Positions 8,855 to 18,954 of a DNA stretch of 20,835 bases are shown one piece after another (within the stretch, counting starts at the first letter, position 1; each line of letters starts with the position of its first letter). The DNA is from Isoetes engelmannii. Its lineage: Eukaryota > Streptophyta > Lycopodiopsida > Isoetales > Isoetaceae. Under the pieces are notes generated by a model. The model was given only the letters and a program-made list of their open reading frames with translations, was not told the origin of the DNA and did no database searches. The position numbers and the translations under genes were made by a program. Where the stretch lies: positions 1 through 20,835 of the forward strand of contig JAANSK020276602.1 of NCBI GenBank assembly GCA_011763485.2, read 5' to 3'.

Positions 8855-9599
8855 GCTCCCTGTCATTTTAATGTCACATATGGTAACAGAAAACTTTTAT
8901 AGAAACAATAAAATCACATGCAAACTTCCCAACAATTTGAGTTCTGGATTAGCTAAGATCTCTTCATTTTGCCTCGTCCCTTGACTCCCTCTACTCTGGC
9001 ACAGTTCACAGACATATGCTGTGTCTTTTAACTTTAAGTCCTGCTATAACATGAATAACTGTAGTCAGAGTGCACGCCTACCTTTCGAAAAGGCAGTAAT
9101 TAAATGCACAATCTATCTTTGAAACAAGAAATATGAAGATAGACTATCTTTGACACAGCAAATACTTTCTGCAATTGGCAAAATGGCTTTGCATAAATTG
9201 GAATGCTGATTGTTAAGCAAAATTCAAGCTCGTAAAAGAGAGAAGATATCTATGTGTTTGTTGGCATAAGACTAAAAGACAGAATCATTACATTGATGAA
9301 ACGAATAGCTTCACAATCATCATAATGAAAATAGAACTCGCCAGATAATTTTGAGAATAAAAAGGAACCTATCAACCATAATCAAGTCTGAATATGAAAT
9401 GCGATGCAAGTTGATCAAAAGGAAGAATTTAACAGAGTCTGCAAATATTTCTGTTGAATCGTAGATAAATCACCTCTGTAACGGAGATTTCAATTAAACA
9501 TGCTGGAGAGTCAATCTCGTGACATAAGCATGAATGCCTTCAAAGAATTTTGGGATTTGCAGGGGTGAACGGAGTTGAATTTACAGACTTTTCTAATTT
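8855..9599. other. No gene recognised
   Basis: AT-rich sequence with stops in all frames at short intervals and no clear repeat structure. It may contain the missing 5' exon or promoter of the FSH1 relic, but I could not identify one. Confidence 0.45.
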
Positions 9600-9642
9600 C
9601 TTCAGCCGTTGGATTGGAAAATAAGGGATCTAACGGCTGAAG
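9600..9642. repeat. 15-bp inverted repeat (stem with one mismatch)
   Basis: CTTCAGCCGTTGGAT (9600-9614) pairs with ATCTAACGGCTGAAG (9628-9642) with one mismatch around a 13-base spacer. The CCGTTGGAT/ATCTAACGG motif resembles inverted motifs often seen in plant intergenic DNA and small MITE ends. No target duplication found. Confidence 0.7.
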
Positions 9643-10410
9643 TTCAATTTTGGTGATGTGGCATGCTAGATGGATAGCCTAGAATTGCAGCATTGAGGTC
9701 AGAGTAGGTTAGGCAACCCTGCTAAACAAAGGTCTCGATTAGTTAAGGGTTGAAAAAATAGCTTAGAATGGTTTGACTGAATATTTTAGTATTGGATCCA
9801 GATTATTATCAAATGTTTCCTATGTTTAATTTCTAGATTTTGCCTTGAGTATGAACTTCAAAAACCATATTTCAAAGCTTCTCAAAGGTATGAAAGTAAT
9901 GCAAAACAAACCAAGAAAAAATATGAAGAACTATGGTTATAGAAGATAAAGATAGGTTGCTATGTCGATATCAATTACCAGTCCACAAGAGCTCTTATTT
10001 AAAAGTCAAGAGCGTCATCATCTTAACCAATAATTTAGAATACAGTTCGCATATACAATTTTCTATATAATAAGATTAGTTGGTTAGGTGGGGTTGCCTA
10101 TCTAAAAGTTGATGTTGAAGCACAAAAACTAAGCAGTTAAAGGCTACTTTGAATGTATCTGTTGTCCATTTACACCTTTCAAAAGTTATGTCATAGAAAA
10201 TAGGAAGCCAATAGTATCATTGTAGGGAGGAAAGTGGATAGAGTCATTGCAATAACTAGAGAGATTTTCTCCATCCAATTGGTCTAATCCTGGACCATAA
10301 ATAGTCCATGTACTATAACAGGAGGTTACTTTTAGATTTTTATACGTTTTTTCACATGGTTTTTCTATGATTTTATTGTTGTATTCGTTGAGGTGTACTA
10401 AATAGTATTT
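9643..10410. other. No gene recognised
   Basis: Non-coding in all six frames, without RNA-gene or transposon features that I can support. Confidence 0.45.
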
Positions 10411-10413
10411 TTA

Positions 10414-10441
10414 GAAGGAAGGAAGGAAAGAAGGAAGGAAG
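10414..10441. repeat. GGAA microsatellite
   Basis: Seven near-perfect AAGG units (GAAGGAAGGAAGGAAAGAAG and on), one of them altered by A for G. Confidence 0.85.
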
Positions 10442-10593
10442 AATATTTTAATGTCGCACCACAAAGGCAGCGTCCCAAGGACATGCGACCACAAGAATAA
10501 AAACAAGAACAAGAAGGGATCGAAGAGTGCATCCTTTATGGGTCGTTGATGTTTATTGGCTAAAACAATTCGAGGGGTGTTGTCTTTCTCTGC

Positions 10594-10740
10594 ATGTGTT
10601 TTTGCATGAACATTGTGCATGTGTATGCATGCGCATGTGCATGTGCATGTGGTGATTCTGCATGTGCATGTGATTGTGATTGTGATTGTGCATGTTTGTG
10701 CATGTTCAGTGTGCATGTTCAGTGTGCATGTGCATATTCA
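10594..10740. repeat. TGTGCA/TGTGAT minisatellite with alternating purine-pyrimidine tract
   Basis: TGCATG, TGTGCA and TGTGAT hexamers are repeated over about 140 bp. From 10614 to 10651 the strand alternates pyrimidine and purine without a break for 38 bases. Frames through it give Ala/Cys (+) or Thr/Cys (-) repeats, which are by-products of the hexamer and not evidence of a gene. Confidence 0.85.
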
Positions 10741-11206
10741 GATGAGGCACAAAAGGGCAGAATAGAGAATATACACACATCTACTTCCAGGAAACATAAT
10801 GTTGAAGAACTTCGTAGAAAGCATATTCTTGCTTGGTTGCAGCTTGAGCATTCTGTCTAATCTTTGCAATGGAGTTTGTACTTTCCTTAGAATCTATTTG
10901 CCTCTACATCGTCCAATTCAGCTGGCTATCATTATAGCTCAATACATGGTTCAAATTCCATCCCATAATAGATTGTGTATTCGATATTGTTAATCACGTG
11001 GTGACATTCTCTTAGTTTTAATACTTAAAAACACCTATGCTTTACTTGACTTTTCACAATCTCTTCTCATGGCTTTTAATCTTCGATTTTCTTTGTGTGG
11101 CCCCGAAGGGGCCCCAAATTTTTTTTATATAACACAAACTATTACATCCAACAATTTTAGATTAAATCCCCCCTAAAACCCCCTTTGGGTTGGGTGCATA
11201 TTCACA
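10741..11206. other. Non-coding; GC hairpin and C-rich tract
   Basis: No gene. GGCCCC-GAA-GGGGCC forms a strong 6-bp hairpin at 11099-11113, followed by an A/T run. A C-rich tract CCCCCCTAAAACCCCC lies near 11168-11183. It contains one telomere-like CCCTAAA unit but is not an array. Confidence 0.55.
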
Positions 11207-11447
11207 CGGGGGGTGACGTAGGGCAGCGAGAGCCTCTTTTATACTCCCTAAAACAGTATAACTCATGTATGCAATCAATACCATTGAGCGCAATACCTGA
11301 AACCTTATAGTATTTTGTAATTCTTGTTATACAGTATAAAAAAATTTGTATGAGCATACCCCACAAAAGAGGATCGCTATCCACGGTCCAAATCAAGGCA
11401 TAAGTCGTGAGTATGCTCATCCAACAGCTCTCGTTGCCCGACAAAAG
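11207..11447. mobile_element. Possible 241-bp MITE
   Basis: Near the ends, GTAGGGCAGCGAGAGC (11219-11234) and the reversed GTCGGGCAACGAGAGC (at about 11430-11445) match in 14 of 16 positions. TTCACA flanks both sides (11201-11206 and 11448-11453) and could be a target duplication. Inside, ATGAGCATAC (11350-11359) and GTATGCTCAT (11411-11420) are exact complements. The outermost bases of the two ends do not match well, so the call is tentative. Confidence 0.4.
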
Positions 11448-11453
11448 TTCACA

Positions 11454-12129
11454 TTTTCAAAAATTATAGTCTTATCATAAAAGACGATCTATTGTAACAT
11501 GGTTCTACTTCGACTACAACACTTTGTAGCAGCCACCATTGACTAAGTTTATGATAGTAAGAAATAAGTAGGTTTCTTCATTTTGTTTCTAATAAGACCA
11601 CATCAAGGACCTCTATATTCTTTTTTATCATGTATTGTATTATCTAAAAGGATTATGAGAGAAATGTAGTTCAATAAGTTTATCTTTTATGTGAACTAGG
11701 AAAACAAATATAAAATGTAGTTTGGTCTATTTATTCATAGTCATGGCTAAACTTTGTAATATTGTCCTCAATTCATCAATAACCATCACTAGCTACATCA
11801 TATAGAGTTTTAGAGCTATAATTGTGTAGTCACACCAAAACAAAATGACTAAGATTTCTTTCTCCAGTCGTTCTTTGCTCCCAATCCGAAGCGCCAAATG
11901 CACCTTTTCAACATTTTGATGTGTTCATCCTCTTATATTAGATCTTGTTTAGATCTAGATAATGCAAGGTTACACCCTAGTTACACTATATAAAAGTTGA
12001 TAGAATAAATCTCTATATAGAGGTAAGTAGTATGCATCATTTACTACCTTTGTGAGATTTGTAGATGGGGTTTATTGGAACACTTTAACCTATATTTTTC
12101 TTTTGCATTCTGTACAATATTTTCTTTAG
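11454..12129. other. No gene recognised
   Basis: AT-rich, stops in all frames, no repeats or RNA genes noted. Confidence 0.45.
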
Positions 12130-12202
12130 TTAATATTAATACTAATATAACCTATGAACATCTAAGTTGATATTAATACTAATATAACTTATGAACATCT
12201 AA
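12130..12202. repeat. Two-copy tandem duplication, 37-bp period
   Basis: TATTAATACTAATATAAC followed by TATGAACATCTAA occurs starting at 12134 and 12171 with one difference. Confidence 0.8.
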
Positions 12203-12640
12203 AAAAATCCTTGGACTATAGTTCGTATTGTTAAGAACTCATTGTCACAAGAATTAAATCAAAACTTATAATAGTAAGAGAGAAATAATTTTCCAACCTC
12301 ATGCAGCATTTTTAAGTAAAATAGGTTTTGTCGACTTCAACTGATATCAGATGATAGCGGCCAAACATGAAAACTTGCAAATCGATGTACTTTATTAAAA
12401 TAAATCATTTGACTTCTATATTTAGCTAGAAAAATGAAGAATGCAGTTCTGGATTGCTGCAAAAATTGTCAATTTCACCAAGGTTTGAGCAATCATGTAA
12501 TGGCCCTTGCCATTACGGGTTTAATTCAAATTCAACAACTCCTTTTAGTGAATTATCTATGGTTTTTCTATACATTCATTTATTTGAAAATCGAAAGTAG
12601 AAAAAAAAAAAAAAACCATAATCAATTCATACTGCCGGAG
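12203..12640. other. No gene recognised
   Basis: Contains a plus-strand frame at 12434-12679 ending in Lys/Asn runs over a poly-A tract (12601-12615). It has no homology that I can recognise and is unlikely to be coding. Confidence 0.45.
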
Positions 12641-12904
12641 TCATATCACTTGTCTTGGAGCGTCATATTCAAGACTTAAAATCAGTGTAAACCCAGAAGC
12701 TGGTACACAGATGTAACCACTTAAATATGCTTCCATAGAACCAATTAAATCTTCACTTTCTTCTTCAAGATAATTTGAGAAGAAAGCAGCAAGGATATCA
12801 GTCATCTCTTGCTTCATCGCCGGGTTCTGGACACTGCATCTGGCGTTAACATAATTCCACAAATCTATCAATTCAAATGACATCATTCCTTGAATGCGCT
12901 CCAT
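12641..12904 (-). CDS. Unassigned open frame, possible exon or gene fragment
   Basis: The 87-codon frame starts at an ATG and reads MERIQGMMSFELIDLWNYVN, then ARCSVQNPAMKQEMTDILAA, FFSNYLEEESEDLIGSMEAY and LSGYICVPASG. Amino-acid use is balanced and protein-like, unlike the noise frames around it, with an acidic middle and possible helices. A donor-like GTGATA lies near its 3' end, so it may be an exon that ends around DAPRQ. I do not recognise the family. It may be a captured fragment or the last trace of a local gene. Confidence 0.35.
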   Translation of the reverse strand: MERIQGMMSFELIDLWNYVNARCSVQNPAMKQEMTDILAAFFSNYLEEESEDLIGSMEAYLSGYICVPASGFTLILSLEYDAPRQVI

Positions 12905-13861
12905 GCCAACTCAAGCTTAGCGATGACGCTCTCCCTCTAGAGCTACAACCACTGTGAGGGGGTTAGTCCTGGGAGACTAAGTGAGGGCATGGTCCACTTA
13001 TACTTTATGCATATGTTAGATAGACATCACATTTCATAACAATAACAACAAAAACTGCAATATCAAATGCAAATAACGACTGCAAATAACCTCAGTCTTA
13101 TTAAGTTATTCGTTATAGTTCTCCAGTTGGCAAAGCCATGCCTTCCAACTACTTCACCAGAATCCACTGGCTACTAATATCTTCACTGAAATCCACTAGC
13201 TACTATCCATGCGGGGTGATCAGTCCTCGCTTCTCACGCAATATCCATGCGTGGGAGCACTCCCGCCATTCCTCTCAGGCTCCACCGAGAGGCGGGTCAA
13301 CGCTCTTTCGCACATCCAGCCCGATGCGTTAGTCGGGAGTGCATTCATTCTGGGTTTTAATGACAACAACAAGAACCAATAATATAAAACCCACTTTGGA
13401 TACTAGCACCCCTTAGGAACATATCATAATTATGCTCTAAGGCTATACCATCATACATTGCTAGCATCACACAGCACATGCCATACACAAAGCAATTATG
13501 CAATTGCATTCCAAAATCCCATTCTCATAATAAATGGCATGTACACGCAATTAATATTCAAGAAAAACTCATTCCCCTAATAAAAAGAACTCTTGAATTT
13601 AATCAAGCAACTTCACACACTTTCATCAGTTTGCAACAGTACTGACCTCGAGCAAGGCAGGATGAACATAAAGACTTCATGTGAGAAGGAACAAGGAAAC
13701 TCGATATGTGGTCAATGGATGGTTTACAATTTATTAAGGTAGGCAACAAAACGGAAGTAAGAGAGACAAGGCAATGGTTATTTCATTATTATAGCATTAG
13801 CCAAGGTTACACAAATAATAAAAAGAAGGGCCACGAAATCATTCAAGTGCTGATAATAGCG
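12905..13861. other. No gene recognised; one stray copy of the tandem-repeat core
   Basis: TGGGAGACTAAGTGAGGGCA followed by TGGTCCACT (about 12972-13000) resembles the core of the 3361-3800 array (GGGGAGACTTGGACAAGGGC, then ATGGTC and ACTCCACC). A short direct repeat, AATCCACTGGCTACTA and AATCCACTAGCTACTA, is at 13161-13176 and 13190-13205. It could be part of the long terminal repeat of the chromovirus to its right, whose left end I could not fix. Confidence 0.4.
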
Positions 13862-14823
13862 GCCTGGGGTCGAACACATACCCTAATGGCCTGTTCACGG
13901 CCAAGCAGGCCAGAATCAGCCCTAAGGTGCTTGCCACGGCCAGGCAGGCCGACTTTACTCTCTGGAAGATCTTTCCATAGCCAAACGGGTCTGACACAGG
14001 TTTTTAAGGTCACGGCCAGCAACCTCTTTAGGTTTTTTTGATAGCATTCAACGACTCGGATTCTTCAGGGTTTTGTTCAAGGATAAAATAGGTATGAGAT
14101 GAACAGACCATCCTATCAATCTATACAGAAAAAGACAGCGTTTAAGATACTAGGTACAAACTGGTATTAATGCTGTAGGATGGATGGTTCTAACAAGACA
14201 GTAAGCAAGACCATCAGACACCAGACCCGGGGTTAAATTTTTGCAGATCAAGCCCTAGTTTTATGCATCAGTGTCCAGAATTGGTAAGGCAAATCCACCG
14301 GATTCCATGAAGGAAACCCAGAGAAAAATATACATATAGGCCAAATTCGGGCTCTTAGCAGGAAATCAGAACTTACAATTTTGTTTACAAATTTCGGAAC
14401 CTCTTCAAGGAAAAACCAACATTTCTGCATGCAATCAACTGATTTCCAAAACCGTTCTTTTCAAATGCAAATACATCACACATACCATCCATATCAAATA
14501 TTAAACTCATGCATCATACAAATCCAAACAATATAAGCTTCATAGCAAATTCCCACTCACAAAAACCGTGAATTCTTCCCAAATCCTTCGCAAATCTTCA
14601 CTCTATCACTGCTACTACTCCAAATTCTTTCCAAAAACTTGAGAATTAAGGCCCAACTCTTCTTTTACATGTATCTATTCTTAGTTTCTACTTTTATGAA
14701 TCCCTTTCCTATCCTTTTGCTCAAGAATCCCACGTTTCCCTCTTATTTTCTTTTCATGATTTAATCCACACGTATAATTATTTCCTTTTAAAATAATTAA
14801 TAACTATAGGTTCGTTACAATCA
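13862..14823 (-). mobile_element. Probable 3' LTR of a Ty3/Gypsy chromovirus (left end unfixed)
   Basis: Directly after the chromodomain end on the minus strand comes a purine-rich GGAGGTGAGG (14824-14833, read in reverse), a plausible polypurine tract. Then TGATTGTAACGAACC starts at 14823, a usual TG-type LTR beginning. The interior holds two copies of CACGGCCARGCAGGCC (13896-13911, 13935-13950; 39-bp period). I found no matching LTR elsewhere, so the call rests on the order pol end, tract, TG. Confidence 0.45.
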
Positions 14824-14940
14824 CCTCACCTCCGAATGAAGTCATGTCCTCATGACTTCAGCATCTATCCAAACTACATCCTCCATTGGATAACCTTGCC
14901 AATGGACTAAGTATTTCTTAATCTCTAGTGCAAGGTATGT
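14824..14940 (-). pseudogene. Chromovirus polyprotein C-terminus (chromodomain remnant)
   Basis: The minus strand reads LEIKKYLVHWQGYPMEDVVW then IDAEVMRT and a stop. The pattern YLVxWxGxPxxDxxW is the chromodomain found at the integrase end of Ty3/Gypsy chromoviruses, which steers insertion. Only the last 30 or so residues remain; the rest of gag-pol is missing and host-like exon sequence begins at 14950. The stop overlaps a perfect 10-bp hairpin, TGAAGTCATG-TCCT-CATGACTTCA (14837-14860). Confidence 0.75.
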
Positions 14941-14949
14941 CTGCTGCAG

Positions 14950-15048
14950 GGCCACAAGTCAATGAAGAATTTGAAGATGCACAAAATGAAGAGGATGAAG
15001 AAAGATTTGAAGATGCTAAAAATGACATGGCATCTGACAAGACTACAG
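14950..15048 (+). CDS. Acidic-repeat exon of a host gene
   Basis: After CTGCTGCAG (acceptor) the frame reads PQVNEEFEDAQNEEDEERFE then DAKNDMASDKTTG. The motif FEDA-Q/K-N occurs twice in an acidic low-complexity stretch. It ends at a strong donor, CAG|GTAACA (15049). It joins in frame to the exon at 15138. Such acidic linkers are common ahead of catalytic domains. I infer, without proof, that it belongs to the same gene as the NIF domain downstream. Confidence 0.5.
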
Positions 15049-15137
15049 GTAACAAACTGAGTGCAATTATGGAGGTGCTAAGAGGCAATTCAGATGTGTC
15101 TCTAAAAGTTTCCTGTAGCTAATGTTTTAATGTTCAG

Positions 15138-15187
15138 GTACAATTGTATTGGAAGAAGAAAAAGTTGAACAAGTAGTTGACAACTGA
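15138..15187 (+). CDS. Short acidic exon or gene end
   Basis: After TGTTCAG the frame joined to the previous exon gives GTIVLEEEKVEQVVDN and a TGA (15185-15187). A donor-like GTAGTT after VEQ would avoid this stop, but its phase does not fit the acceptor at 19728. Either the acidic gene ends here, or a different splice pattern is used. The LINE lies just downstream. Confidence 0.4.
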
Positions 15188-15242
15188 ATTGAATCTTGTA
15201 CCAATCAGGTCAATATTATTGAATTTTGAAGTTGTGTTTAAT

Positions 15243-15255
15243 GTACTTAACAATT
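15243..15255. repeat. Target-site duplication, left copy
   Basis: GTACTTAACAATT is identical to the copy at 19673-19685. It abuts the poly-T of the LINE tail; the last two T residues could belong to either. Confidence 0.9.
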
Positions 15256-15539
15256 TTTTTTTAATTGAAGGCAGTATTTGTATTAAGTATAAAAAGGTAC
15301 AGTAGTATACATGTATGGTACATGTATATTACATGTGAGTACAAAAAAGCTTTTTTCATGGAAGCATTAACCATTAGTCCTCCTTTTTGAAGAAGGGGAG
15401 AAAACTTTGAAATAGCCAAAAAGCTTATAGTGAAAATTAGAAGCTTGAAACGAGAAATAGTCTGAAACCAAGGCTGAAAATTAAAAACCAAAACTGTCCA
15501 GTTATGACCAAGGTCAAGGTCAAACTTGGTGATGAGCTA

Positions 15540-15830
15540 TCAAAACCAGAGATCAAGATGTGGAGGCTTTATGCTTGTCCTTCCTTCCTGTGCCTCGAGT
15601 AAAATTGATGAAGTGACAAAAGATACATTCACAGTGCATCTGGCTGGGTTGTATCTTCCTGAGCTATCTTTTGCTTGGCATATGATGCCTCTTCGTGCAT
15701 CATAAGAAGTGTTACAGGTGTAGTCACACATGCAGTTGTCCCCATGTCGAACAAGTGGAGCTTCTCCAAATTGGCTCAGCCATTCAACATCAGCATTGAG
15801 ATTAATCCTATCCCACTTCAGGTACTTTCA
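15540..15830 (-). pseudogene. LINE RNase H-like tail, degenerate
   Basis: The minus frame reads KWDRINLNADVEW, then GIICQAKDSSGRYNPARCTV and SSILLEAQEG, which follows the plant LINE RNase H outline (W..VNVDG, G.I.RDSSG, S.L.AEA). The first acidic position (NADVEW in place of NVDGS) is altered and part of the middle is unlike the family, so it is probably non-functional. Confidence 0.55.
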
Positions 15831-15882
15831 CAGTATCAACATATTTCCTGGAATGAGATGAGAAAAGAAACATTAGTCTATG

Positions 15883-16405
15883 TCATAAAGACTTGTTGGA
15901 TCCAAGAAGCATCATATTTCGTTTGCTGAATGACAGCAAAGGGCCATATAATCTCTTGGTAAAAAATGATGGAATTTCTGGCCTTCCACATTCTCCACAG
16001 GAGTAGATAGATTCTCCAATCATTTGGGGAAATGGGAAATATGAGATCGATGAAGGGTTTGGTATGGAGATCAGGAATGTTGAATTCAGTAGCAGCCAAT
16101 TCCAAAACCCATTCAACCCAGAGACATCCCTTGAAAAGATGATCCTCATTTTCAGGTTCCTGCAGACATCTATCACATAGATCAGAATTAGTCATTCCCA
16201 GCCTGAGTCTTTTGGTATTTGTAGCAAGGCCTTTCTGCCAGAGCTGCCAAATAAAAGACTTAATCTTGGGATTAATAGGAGAATTCCACATGAACTGCAA
16301 GTTTATTAAACACCTATTAGGATCAATGTCCCATTTCAGATGAAGGGTGAGATTTAAGTCCCGAGTGAGAAACGCGTAGGCTTTTTTAACCTTAAAGCCT
16401 GAAAT
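15883..16405 (-). pseudogene. LINE zf-RVT domain
   Basis: The frame enters from about 16405 as DTQWHVNGISGFKVKKAYAF and passes through FMWNSPINPKIKSFIWQLWQ, KGLATNTKRL, CDRCLQEPENEDHLFKGCLW and LLWRMWKARNSIIF. The CxxC...HxxxxC arrangement and the W..KI..F.W pattern are those of the reverse-transcriptase zinc-binding domain in plant L1 elements. It is open for about 170 codons and ends near 15880, before the RNase H-like remnant. Confidence 0.85.
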
Positions 16406-16591
16406 GCCATTGACATGCCATTGAGTATCTTGATTGTGCCATTCTCTCTGGATGAGAGTATCTTTGATAGCTTGATAGATAGTTGCATGGTCATCCCCAA
16501 GGTGGGAGAGAGCTGAATTATGAAATTCTATGAAACCATGATCATCAAAGAGGTGATGAATATGAGTTACTCCAAGAGCAGTCCAAGTCTT

Positions 16592-18211
16592 TCAGATAAG
16601 AGGAAAGTGGAGGGCAAGACATATATTAGGATCATGGAGCAGCAGAGAGGGATTCCAGAATATTGTTTGGTCCCGAGAGAGACCCTCTTTCCAGGAATAC
16701 ATCCCTAAGACAACTTTCCAAGATCGAATCCGCTTCTTAATGATACCTGGAATGTTGTTAGGAATAGAGAAATCAAAATATAAGCTATGAGGTAAGAACA
16801 TCTTCAGAGGTCTCCAACCAAAGGGGTGACATTTTTGAAGATAGTAATTGATTAAACCTGACACCGGATGGTTGATCAAGTCATTTGAAGCCATGTAGAT
16901 GTACTTAGCTACAAGAGCAATCCCTTGCTTCTCAATGTTGATGATGCCAAGGCCACCATACTTTTTCTTCTTAGTGCACTCATTCATGGAAACAGGGATC
17001 CAGCACCTTCTACTTCCTCCACTGGCTATGAACCTGCCAATTATACTTTGAAGCTTGGAGGTGACCTTTTTGGGAGCCATCAAGATGGAGGACTGGTAAA
17101 CATGTGAGGAAGAGATCACAGATTTAGCAATAATAGCTCTGCCATTCTTAGAGAGATATTTGTTGTTTAGAAGATCAACTTTCCTACTAAATTTATCAAT
17201 TATTTCAATCCATAAATCAGAAGCATTGACTCTAAGAGCAAAGGGAATACCAAGAATCTTAGATTTGGCATTAGGGGGAAGGTACTCACAGCCAAAAGCC
17301 ATGGCAGAATTACCTCCTCTTACCTGGTCTCTTGCAGTGAGTCTAGACTTAGATGGGTTGATTTTACATCCTGAGCAATGCCCAAACTCATCAAGGACTA
17401 CTTGAGTATTAAGAATTGACTGATTCTCCATCTCGATAAATAGAAAGGTGTCATCTGCAAAGTGAGCATTAAGAAAAAATTGATCTCCCTAAGAGTTAGG
17501 GAGCTTCAAACCTGTAATTAAATTTGCTTGCCCAGCATGCTTAAAGGCACCATTCAGAGCTTCCATAACAATAAGGAAGAGGAAGGGAGCAAGGGGGCAT
17601 CCTTGTTTGACTCCTCTCTTAATATCAAAGAAAGGACTGCACTCACCATTAATAAGAACAGCAGATCTAGAATTGTTGAGAATAGCCATGAAAATACTTA
17701 AGGTCTCCTGAGAGAATCCAAGTCTGCTACAACACTTAAACAAAAACTTCCAACTTACAGTATCAATGGCCTTGGTGATGTCCAGCTTGAGAAGAGGAGT
17801 ATTCTGATTGGATTCTTTTGCCCAATGCATCCCAAGGACAGCCATAGCCACATTATCCAAGATATACCTATCTTTAAGATAAGCACTCTGAGTATTTGAA
17901 ATAAGATCATCTAGGATATTCTTCAACCTAGCAGCAATACTAGCAGAGATAATCTTGTAGATAACATTAGTAAGAGAAATAGGTCTATAATCTTAGAAAG
18001 TAGCAGGTTCATCTTTTTTAGGATTCAAAGAGATGAAACTTGTATTAATCCTGCAATCTAATTCATTGCAAATATTAGTAATGGCATTGCCAATAATATC
18101 CCAGGTTTTCTTAAAGAACTCGACTGGGAGACCATCAGGGCCAGGAGTCTTACCATTATCCATACCTTTGATATTAGACCCAAGTTCCTCCAATCTGAAG
18201 GGAGCATTCAT
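16592..18211 (-). pseudogene. LINE reverse transcriptase and connection region (ORF2 core)
   Basis: In order: KTPGPDGLPVEFFKK (near 18130), YRPISLTNVIYKIISA, NTQSAYLKDRYILDNV, LLKLDITKAIDTVSW (motif A), GVKQGCPLAPFLF (motif B) and HFADDTFLF with the catalytic FADD at 17450-17461. Then come LGIPF, YLSKNGRAIIAKSVI and the connection region to ADP-free residues near 16592. One stop splits the frame near 17996 (before DYRPI) and another near 17489 (between LPNS and GDQFF); otherwise the reading is continuous and in phase. Catalytic Asp residues are kept. Motif A has Ile in place of the usual Phe or Tyr (KAID). Confidence 0.92.
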
Positions 18212-18219
18212 AAGCTGAT

Positions 18220-18954
18220 TTATTTGATCAATAACAAGATTGCTGAGATGAATGAAGTTGTCAATATCCTGATCAGGAGCATCAGAGCAGTCCCCATGAT
18301 TCTTGTGAAATGAGTTGTGGCAGCTCTCTTGAGTTCAGGATCTTCAGAAATGTCCATACCATCCATTTGGATGCTAAAAATCTGATTTCTTTTTCTTCTG
18401 CCTTTGGCTTTAATGAAGAAGTATTTGGAGTTAGCTCTCTCATCGTCTTTGAGCTCTTTAATTTTGGCTTTAAGCTGCCATCCTCTAGCAATCTTGAGCA
18501 CCTCCCTTTCAATCTGCATTTTAGTATTATCTTGCTGATCCAGGGGAGAGTGCTGGAGTTGAAGTCTGAGATTATCAAGAAGCTGTCTGTTTTGTTGATG
18601 AATACGCTTTTCCCATATCTTTAACCAGTTCTTGATATTTTTTGCTATTCTGATCCACCAATCCATCCAACCAAACTGATTGGGAGGTTGGAGAATACTG
18701 TTCCATATCTGCTCAAACTCGTTCATGAAATCAGGATGGTCAAGAAGAGAAACATTAAGCTTAAAATAAGAATTTCTTCTACCAGAGTCCTGATTGCACT
18801 TAATCTCAATCAGCTGAGGAAAATGATCAGAAAGAGTGAAGCCATTTAAGTTGCTGACTCTGGTAGAGAAGCAGTTCCAACTCTTGAAGTTTTTGCACCA
18901 TATTCCAGACCAGATCTCGATCACTTGCATTTCCTTCAGCATATTGTTTCCCAA
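18220..18954 (-). pseudogene. LINE ORF2 between endonuclease end and RT
   Basis: It starts in WNCFSTRVSNLNGFTLSDHF (the SDHxP motif closing an APE-type endonuclease), then runs through FMNEFEQIWNS, WDWWIR-like and LKDDERANSKYFFIKAKGRR (the H.N..D..A..SK.F...K.RR region typical of L1 upstream of RT). A frameshift near 18295-18310 moves the reading to HGDCSDAPDQDIDNFIHLSN, which leads into the RT block. The remaining 200 or so residues of endonuclease expected to the right are absent. Confidence 0.85.

Noticed and set aside
10411-10860. Cys/Ala- and Thr-rich open frames on both strands
   Set aside because: They are translations of the TGTGCA/TGTGAT and GGAA microsatellites.
11160-11185. Telomere-type repeat
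   Set aside because: Only one CCCTAAA-like unit in a C-rich tract; no array.
18033-18624. Plus-strand frames within the LINE
   Set aside because: Antisense shadows of ORF2.
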